From the NCBI GenBank assembly GCA_036936605.1, contig JAUPFV010000005.1, positions 74,846,885 through 74,910,884 of the forward strand: 64,000 nucleotides of DNA, read 5' to 3'. The notes below the pieces were generated by a model. It ran no database searches. It saw nothing but the letters and a program-made list of their open reading frames with translations, and was not told where the DNA came from. Shown piece by piece: positions 56,880 to 64,000 of the stretch. This DNA comes from Limnanthes douglasii subsp. nivea. Its lineage: Eukaryota; Streptophyta; Magnoliopsida; Brassicales; Limnanthaceae. Numbering within the stretch: the stretch's first letter is position 1; each line of letters begins with the position of its first letter. The position numbers were made by a program, and so were the translations under genes.

Positions 56880-58890
56880 AAAGAAAAGTCAAAGGCTATC
56901 ATTCCTGAGGTAGACCATTTAATCAAGGCTGGACACATATAAGAGTCGAAATATCCTTTGTGGAATGCTAACGAATGTGTGTGGATTTCACTCTTCTCAA
57001 TAGGGCATGTCCAAAATATCCCTTCCGGGTTCATCGAATAGATTAGTTGGTAGACTCTACTTTGGGAACTCAATTAATTTCGTATATGGATTCATACGCC
57101 AGCTACAATCAAATCCAAATGAATTCGAAAGATCATAAAAGCACCATGTTCATCACTATAAGAGGTTTACACTGCTACAAATTAATATCGTTTGTGTTGA
57201 AAAATGGTGGAGCAACTTATCAACATTTTCTAAACAAATATTTTGAGACTTAGATTGGAAGGAATGTTGAAGTCTACATCGATGATATGTTGGTAAAAAT
57301 GATTAAGGATGAGAACCACTTGGCAGATCTAGAAGAAACTTTTGTTAACTTGGAAAGTATAAACTTGAAATGGAATCCAGAAAAAATGTACATTTGGAGT
57401 GCGATATGGAAAGTTCCTTAGTTAGAGAATAAGTGAGTATGGAATAGAAGCTGAACTAGTAGGACTAAATGCTTTTAGTAATACGACACCACCTCAAATG
57501 ATTAAAGAAGTACAAATTTGACATGAATATTGGCAATCTTGAATAGATTCATATCACGACTATCAGACAAATATTCTCATTTGTTTTTGGTAGTAAAGTA
57601 TTTGAGAGCTTTAAAAGTCTTAAAATTAGTCTTCGAAAGTGTCAGAAGTACCCTTGGATTATCCTTGGATTATCACATAAGAAAATCCTTCAATAATTAA
57701 GGGATCTGATTTAGTAGAAGGCTCAGTTGTAGCCTTTCAAATTTCTACAAGCACAGAAAAATATTGGAGGAATGAAATCAAAGAATTTTTGGTAAATGAT
57801 GTGTTACCTGTTGATAAAGTGATGGCCAAAAGAATATGGTTTAAGGCATATGGCTATGTGGTCCTCAGAGATGTCTTTTACAAACAATATTTTAGCAGGC
57901 CTTTACTTCGACGTTTTGGAGAAACCGAGTCACATATTATATTAAGAATTGCATGACGGGAAGGATCCGCACACTGTGGGTATAAAACCTTGATACCAAG
58001 AGTTATTCTAGCATGGTATTATTGGCCAACGCTCTCCTCGAACGCAAAAGAGTTAAATTTTGTGATACTTTCCAAAGATTTTTTAACGCAATTCATAAAC
58101 TAGGAGAGCCTCTGAAATCAATATATAAGTCTTTACCTTTCGACTGGTGAGCATTGATCTAGTCGGACCGTTACCAATGCCAATAGAGTGACGATAAACA
58201 ATAATTATTATGGTGGACTATTTCACTATATGGGTGGAAGGTGAAACATTAGCAGGAGAAACTATGGATCCTATCAAATTCATCGTTTCTAACATTTGTT
58301 GTCCTTTTGAGGTTCTAAGGAAAATGACGATGGATAACGGGCTACAATTTGACAACAAGGAGATGAAGGAGTTTTGTTCTTCAAAAGGAATATAACAATG
58401 CTTTTCGACACCTTTCCATCCACAAGCGAATGGCCAAGTCAAGGTTACCAATCGAACAATTCTTGATGGGTTGAGAAATAATTTGGAAGGCAAAGCTGGG
58501 AAATGGCCAGACTATCTAGAAGAAGCTTTATGGGCATACCGTACTACTCATTGGATAGCTACCTAAGAATCACCGTTTGCGCCAGTATATAGGATGGATG
58601 CAGTTGTTCCATCTGAAATAATCTTCCCCTCATATCGACTCAACGAGTATTCCGAAGAATCCAACGATAAGGGAAAACACACAGAGATAAATTTGATAGA
58701 AGAAAAAAGAAGAAGAGCACAATTGAATTCTTTGCACTATCAAACTCTGATGAGAAGTTGGTACGCTTCCAAATTTAGGCGACGAGAATTTCAAGTAGAG
58801 AATAATGTGTTGAGGAAAGTATTTCTTCATACGAAAGAAAAAGGGTTTGACGAGTCAGGGCCTAACTAGGAGGGTTCATATATGGTAACA
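56880..58890 (+). pseudogene. Ty3/gypsy RT - RNase H remnant - integrase fragment
   Basis: RT begins EVDHLIKAGHI (56908), jumps by internal deletion to SYMDSYASYNQIQMN (57076), then RGLHCYKLISFVLKNGGATY and the active site VEVYIDDMLVK (57268-57300), Asp pair intact. RNase H is barely visible. Integrase follows from about 57930 (GRLIPRVILAWYYWPTL-like), MVDYFTIWVE (first Asp, 58210), MTMDNGLQFDN (second Asp, 58325-58357), HPQANGQVKVTNRTIL (58420-58460), where the expected catalytic Glu is Lys, then KWPDYLEEALWAYRTT and the C-terminal PSYRLNEYSEESND..REFQVENNVLRKVF. Relatives are plant gypsy elements. It is non-functional through deletion, stops and the Glu change. Confidence 0.8.
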
Positions 58891-59180
58891 CAGAATGCTC
58901 GTATGCGGGTGTTCTTTTAGAAAGAGCAACAAAATAACTAGAGAGAGAAAGAGCAAAAGGAATAATATAGTAATAATTGACTAATGATTGGACCCTTTTC
59001 CCAAAAAGGGAGTGTACTTTATATAGTACAAGTGTGCACCTTTAATTTACACATTTTCCCCTTCTTACTCTATTGACTCTCAATATTTATATTAATTATT
59101 ATATATGACCCCCTCAATATTACGTACTTGTCAAGTTTTATTCCTAATATTTTATTATATTACTCAATCCCTTTATTCAT
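58891..59180 (-). other. Possible LTR remnant with TATA-like box
   Basis: Reading -, GAGGGGGTCATATATAATAA is followed by CACTTGTACTATATAAAGTA (near 59030), a run of CTCTTTCTCTCTCTAG (near 58945) and a TTGTTGCTC end. Order (purine run, TATA, CT-rich leader) and position after the copia RNase H suggest a 3' LTR. Boundaries were not confirmed. Confidence 0.35.
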
Positions 59181-59184
59181 CTAA

Positions 59185-60480
59185 TCTTTTGTATTCATCA
59201 TAATACTTTCTGCCCTTATCAATAGCAGCAACCTATTCTGCTTCACAAGTTGAAAACATGACAATCGGTTGTTTCTTTGCATCCTTGTGAACGTAATATT
59301 TCCCATGTAAAAAAAATATAGTAGTACTCCTTCGATTATCTATGTCTCTACTCAATTACTATTGATATACCAAACCAGCTTGTAATCATTAGAAATTGAA
59401 TAAAGTAAGACAAAGTCGATTGTAACTTTCAGATAACAAAGGATTCTCTTTGCAGTCTTTAAATGAGTTATTGTTGGAGATTTAATATAACGAATAAGAA
59501 ATCCAACTGCATGAATAATATCTAGTCTCTTGCAAGTTAGATAGCGTATACTTCCCACCAAACGTTTAAATAATTTCGGATATATACTGTCTTCCTCTTC
59601 TTGTTTGGATATTTTGACTCCGAAGTCTATGAGTGTGTTTATCGACTTACAGTTCTCTATCTTAAACTTCATAAGGATATCTTTTGAATAACTTTCTTGG
59701 GAGATGAAAATTCCATCTTTTGTTGCTTAACTTCAATTTCAAGATAGTACGCATGAGCCTCGTGTCTGTTATCTCGAATTTTATCGTCAACACTTCCTTA
59801 AATTTACTGAACATGCTTGGGCTACTTCCGGAGAAGATCAAATTGTTCACATAGAGACACATAACCAAAATATCTCCATCGTTGATCTTCTTATATAGAA
59901 CGTGCTTGTTGGAAGATTTGTTGAAGCCATTCTCTTGAAAATACTTATCGATTATATTGTTTTATGACCTTGGTACTTGTTTTAGCCCGTAAAGAGCCCT
60001 CTTTAGCATCAACACCATATCTCTATGACCTTTGACTTCATAGCCTATTGGTTATTGAATGTAGACTTCTTTCTCAAGAGCACCATTTGGATAATCTAAA
60101 TTTACATCCATATGTTGTATTTTTTACTTCTTTTGAGCTGTCAAATAAATTATTAGTCTAATATTTTCTAATCAAGCAACGGGGGAAAATACCTCATTAT
60201 AGTCAATTCCATCCTTTTGACTATAACATTTTTCTATAAGCCTCATTTTAGGTTTTTCAGACCCCCTTAACATTTCTCTTTGTTTTGTATAACCATATGA
60301 CACATATTATCTTGTACCCTTTGGGAAGTGAGGTGAGTTCCAATGTGCCATTTTTCATGATAACTCTAATTTCTTCGTCTATCGCATCTTTCTATGTTTT
60401 TCTCACTAAAGCTTCGTGTACATTTCATAACCCTCTTACTTTAACTACCAAACAACTCATTCACTCAACCTCTTGTTTTG
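59185..60480 (-). pseudogene. Ty1/copia reverse transcriptase - RNase H fragment
   Basis: Reading -, RT starts DEEIRVIMKNGTLELTSLPKG (near 60390-60320), then LYKTKRNVKG, VNLDYPNGALEKE-like (near 60100) and LKRALYGLKQ-like (near 60000). The active site reads LYVNNLIFSGSSPSMF (59860-59815), with both Asp of YVDD replaced by Asn. It continues KLFKRLVGSIRYLTCKRLDI, THLKTAKRILCYLKVTIDF (59570-59410) and RNase H pieces ending HKDAKKQPIVMFSTCEAE (near 59295-59240) and KYYDEYKRLDE. Many frameshifts. The two Asn changes alone would abolish polymerase activity. Confidence 0.75.
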
Positions 60481-61044
60481 TCCAGCTGTCAGAAGGATAA
60501 ATCTTCTTAGTTATTCCATATTTCAAGGTACTCTTGAATATTATGCGTCTAAGCATACTCAATTTGAGATGAGTTCTCAATTTAAGAAATTTCTCAACGA
60601 AAAAAACCTGAACCGGATCCACCTGCTATTCGTTAGTTATTCTAGTATTCAAAAAATTATTACATAATATACTAATATTTTATATATTCTAAAATTGTAT
60701 GATAATGGAATTAATTTTTCTTTTTCTCTTATAATTTATGTACTTATCATTTTGTTTTTTTATATTTTTATCATTATTTATACTTTATTGGAGTTAAAAT
60801 TATTTTAAATAAACTTATATTTAATAAATATAAATATTTGAATGGAATAATTTTTCAAAAAAGTTACATTTTCAATAGATTTATAAATGTTGACAATAAA
60901 TCTACTTCATTAAAATTGTAATATGTTTTGTAGATATTTAATTTAATTTAAGATAGTCCATGGACTATCAATTTGAATGGAATAAGTTTTCAAAAAAGTT
61001 ACAATTTTTTATGTAAATGTAATAACTATACGGGTTTTAATCAG
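60481..61044. other. Unassigned spacer with a 37-bp direct repeat
   Basis: AT-rich. A segment starting TTTGAATGGAATAA and ending near AAGTTACA occurs at 60837-60873 and 60973-61010 with few differences. GTCCATGGACTATCAA near 60957 resembles the arm of the MITE that follows. Confidence 0.55.
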
Positions 61045-61434
61045 TAATTCGTCGATGGACTATCAATTTTAGTGGCAGATATTCCTTGGACTTCAAAAAT
61101 CCGTTGGTAATCTCTGGACTATTGAGTTTAAATAAAGTTCATCCTCTGAATTTGTTGATTAATATAAATCCCACGTGACACCATACTCAATAGAAACTTG
61201 TATCACCAATGGTCCATCGACTTTTACATTGACTACATTTGAAGTTCCACCTAAATATGAGGGACCATTGATGATAAAAGTTTATGTTAAGTATGATGCC
61301 ACATGGCAGTTTTATCTTAATCAACAAATGATGTGGAATAACTTTATCCAAACTGGATAGTCAAAGGACTGTCAGCGGACTTTTGAAAGTCAAGAGACTA
61401 ACTGTCACTAAAATCGATAATCCATGGACGAATT
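61045..61434. mobile_element. MITE with long terminal inverted repeats
   Basis: About 390 bp in which the left about 140 bases (AATTCGTCGATGGACTATCA from 61045) pair with the right about 140 read in reverse (CAATTCGTCCATGGATTATC from 61434), with scattered differences. Shared internal marks include TTTTAGTG.CAG, GGATAAAGTT-like, and TTTGTTGATTAA near the ends of the arms. No coding capacity: the open frame at 61175-61360 is a chance frame in the fold-back. It lies in or at the edge of LINE copy 3, since LINE sequence resumes right after it. Family unknown; long arms are common for MULE-type and foldback MITEs. Confidence 0.75.
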
Positions 61435-61439
61435 GTTGT

Positions 61440-64000
61440 TCAAAGCATAGCTATACGTATAAAAGATAAGCCTCATACAATAAACAAGATCAAAGACAGC
61501 AATGACAACAACCTTATAAAGAATATTGAGATCAATGGGTATGATATTATCGAGGTCATTCAATCAATAAAGTTGGTGGCTTCTATGAATATAGATAGTG
61601 ACTATGAAAATCTTTATTCAATTTACAATTTATCCAAGAAAAATAACATAGAAAGTCTACCATCTTCTCCCAAACTTAAAAAAATTGAAGTAGGATAATA
61701 GATAACCAAAATACTGAGTAAAAAGGTCAAAGATGTCAAAGGTAAGTTGGTAAAAAATCAATAACAACCAAGGTTTCTCAGTTGAAAAAGTCAAACGCGA
61801 TTACTTCTAATATTTTGAAATGACTATAAAGATCTCAAACTGAAGTATTAGAGTTATAAGAAATAAAGCATCCAAAATAAGGTTAATATATATTAAAAGG
61901 AAGGAAAATCTTGATTTCTTGCCTATCCATGAACCTCTTATAGCTGCTGATAATCTGCAAAAGGTTACAAAAAGTATAAGTTTCTAAAATAGTCTATCTA
62001 ATATAAGTAAAAATGTTTAGCATATGTGGAATTATGACTTCTAAATGGATATCATCACAAATCACATTAAGTTCTTACATATCAAAGTTAGACATTTAAA
62101 TCTAGGTAGAACCTTCATGGAAACTATTGTATATGCTAAGTTCTTAAGGATACATATACTGGAACTATAGGATAATTTAAGGGCTTTTACTAAGAATGAT
62201 AAAGAATGGATTATGATGAGAGATTTAATGTAATCTCTGATGCTCATGAACAACTCTATTGTTCATCATTTAGTTTGAGAAGTTTAGCAGATTATAACAA
62301 TGTTATTGCGGATTGTGGCTTAGAAGATGCAAGCTATATTGGAACAAAACATACATAATCTAACAAGATAAAATGGAGGAGGTTAGATAGGATGTTAATC
62401 AATGATACTTGGTTAGATTATTTTCATGAAACAAGAGTAAGACATATGGCTAGAACATGCTCAGATCATACACCCATATGCATCACTCTTGAAGAAAGTC
62501 ACCGAATCTTAAAACCATCATTTAAATTTTTATACATGTAGACAAACCACCAAGATTTTATGAAGGTCGTTGAAAAAAATTGGATGATTGAAATGAAAGG
62601 TCAACCAATGTTTACTTTTTAGAACAAGTTGAAAATATTGAAACATGCTTCAAAAAGATGAATGTATGAGCAATTCAAGAACATATTTGATTACGTTCTT
62701 CAAGCTGATGAAAATGTAAAAAAGCTTTAAAAAGGTTTGAAATTACTAAAATTTTGGAGAATAAAACCATCTTGGCTAAGAGTCATGCAATTTACCTTCA
62801 ATTACTCAATAGAGAAGAACATTTTTTGAAACAAAAGTGCAATACAACAAGAATTAGATATGTAGAAATAAACACATCATTATACCATAACAAATTTAAA
62901 TATAAGAGGAGAAAAAATTCAAATTTTAAGTATTAAAGATGGTAACAACTGGATACAAGATTGTGAATTATTGGGGAATTCAGCTTAACCTCATTTCAAA
63001 ACTATTCTTACAAGCCACATAGACCAAAATATGGAAGAATAACTATTGAATTTCATTCCCAATAATATAAATGAAGAATTAAATGATATGCTAATGGAGT
63101 TACCTGATGAAGATTATATTCTTAAGGTGATCAAAGACCTTAACCCATCAAGTGTAGTGGGAATCTCTGTGCTGTTATAAAGATAATATTCAATGTACAT
63201 AAATCTCCTAAAGGTACTATTGCCACTATTGTAAGCTTGATCCCATAGGTAACTAATATTTCAACCTTGAACAAGTATACGCATATAAGTCTATGTACAC
63301 TAATGAATAAAAATAATATATAAACATTAATAAAAATAGGCTAGCTATGGTTCTCACTAAAGTTATCCCAAATGAGCAAGGCAGAGGTGTGAATGAAATG
63401 AACATTCATGATAATATTATGCTAGCTAAAGAGTTCTTTGTTGACAATATTATGATCAAAGTCTTTGATAGAATATCTCACAAGTTTATTTTGAAGATAA
63501 TGGAGTGTGTTGGCTTTATCATAAGATTTTTTTAAATTAATACATAATACTATTACCCAAGTTCACTACCTATAATAGTGAATGTGGAAGTTATAAGATA
63601 TTTCAAAGCATCGAATGAAATCAGGCCAGAGGATCTTATATCCTCCAACCATTTTATAATCGCTGATGAGTATCTGATAAGGGGTTTGAAATGCCTATTT
63701 GAAGCTACAAAAGGATTAAACTACTTGTTAAGAGGCACTATGGTGATTGCGTGTTTAGCTTTTGCAGCTGACTTACTAATATTTACAAATGAAGAAGCTC
63801 ATAATTTTGACATTTTAGGTGACCTCTTATAGTATCAAGAGGTTTTAGGAAAAATTATAAACAAAGATAAAACTAAAGTAATACTTCTACTTGATTTTTT
63901 TAGTTGAGATATGGCATAGTTGGTACTCATTTAGGTTTCCAGATTGGTCATTCACCAATTTCATATATTGGGATTGACATAAACACTAACAATAATGCAA
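61440..64000 (+). pseudogene. L1-type LINE (copy 3), same family as copy 2, cut by window end
   Basis: On the + strand this follows copy 2 closely at the DNA level: SNDNNLI..LPSSPKLKK in ORF1 end (61490-61690), endonuclease blocks (62040-62520, including RHMARTCSDHTP near 62440), KVIKDLNPSS (63125), then RT with ASNEIRPEDLISSNHFIIADE (63610-63670) and CLAFAADLLIF (63745-63780), where the first active-site Asp is Ala. It has many stops and frameshifts. It lies in inverted orientation to copy 2 with about 5 kb of other elements between. The 5' part is replaced by the MITE. Confidence 0.75.

Noticed and set aside
61175..61360. 61-codon frame
   Set aside because: Lies inside the fold-back MITE and has no homologue pattern.

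Overview
This is plant nuclear DNA, almost certainly from a eudicot, and from a gene-poor, transposon-dense, AT-rich region such as pericentromeric heterochromatin. The element families are plant-specific: Mutator-like elements (MULEs) carrying captured Ulp1, OTU and plant-mobile-domain genes, plant L1-type LINEs with zf-RVT and RNase H domains, Ty3/gypsy and Ty1/copia remnants, hAT elements, and a decayed piece of plastid atpH. I see no intact single-copy host gene, no tRNA or rRNA and no CRISPR. Nearly every coding region is broken by stops or frameshifts, so most are pseudogenes. The species cannot be fixed by eye.

Layout. 1-1860 is unassigned. About 1.0-13.2 kb is a Ulp1-type MULE (MULE1). 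It holds a broken Ulp1-like protease gene on +, a small Ser/Asp-rich to acidic gene with its own TATA box on +, and a MuDR-type transposase on - (12015 to 9530). Its introns and gaps contain a 23-bp-periodic repeat whose core is TATCTAGCAATGT or TAAATCGCAATGT. The core always lies on the + strand, including in introns of the - strand transposase. 13.5-14.1 kb is a LINE scrap joined to a plastid atpH fragment. 16.06-17.11 kb is a dead gypsy integrase. 17.34-20.96 kb is an hAT-like element with a TATA promoter, a short basic repeat-containing ORF and an AT-rich satellite with dimeric higher-order structure.

21.45-29.1 kb is a second MULE (MULE2) with visible terminal inverted repeats. It holds a FAR1/MULE transposase (+), an OTU-type cysteine protease (+), a previously easy-to-miss short gene (-) and a plant mobile domain gene (-). 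Three GC-rich clusters of perfect hairpins sit in its introns and promoter regions. 29.1-35.4 kb is mostly AT-rich unassigned DNA with a copia 3' end and LTR. 35.49-43.03 kb is one LINE on -, whose RNase H domain is split by an hAT-like element (35730-37698), itself containing a second hAT (35971-37358). Both insertions show near-perfect 8-bp target duplications.

43.0-51.7 kb is largely unassigned, apart from a decayed transposon-protein gene (44.7-46.7 kb) and a tandem repeat. 52.4-56.8 kb is a LINE on -. 56.9-58.9 kb is a gypsy RT-integrase fragment on +. 59.2-60.5 kb is a copia RT fragment on -. 61.05-61.43 kb is a MITE with long inverted arms. 61.4-64.0 kb is a second copy of the 52-56 kb LINE family on +, cut by the window end.

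Functionally the window is two protease-bearing MULEs embedded in retroelement debris. The most unusual signals are the phased 23-bp array of MULE1, the hairpin clusters of MULE2, and the parallel presence of two unrelated ubiquitin/SUMO-type protease folds (Ulp1 and OTU) in two separate MULEs.
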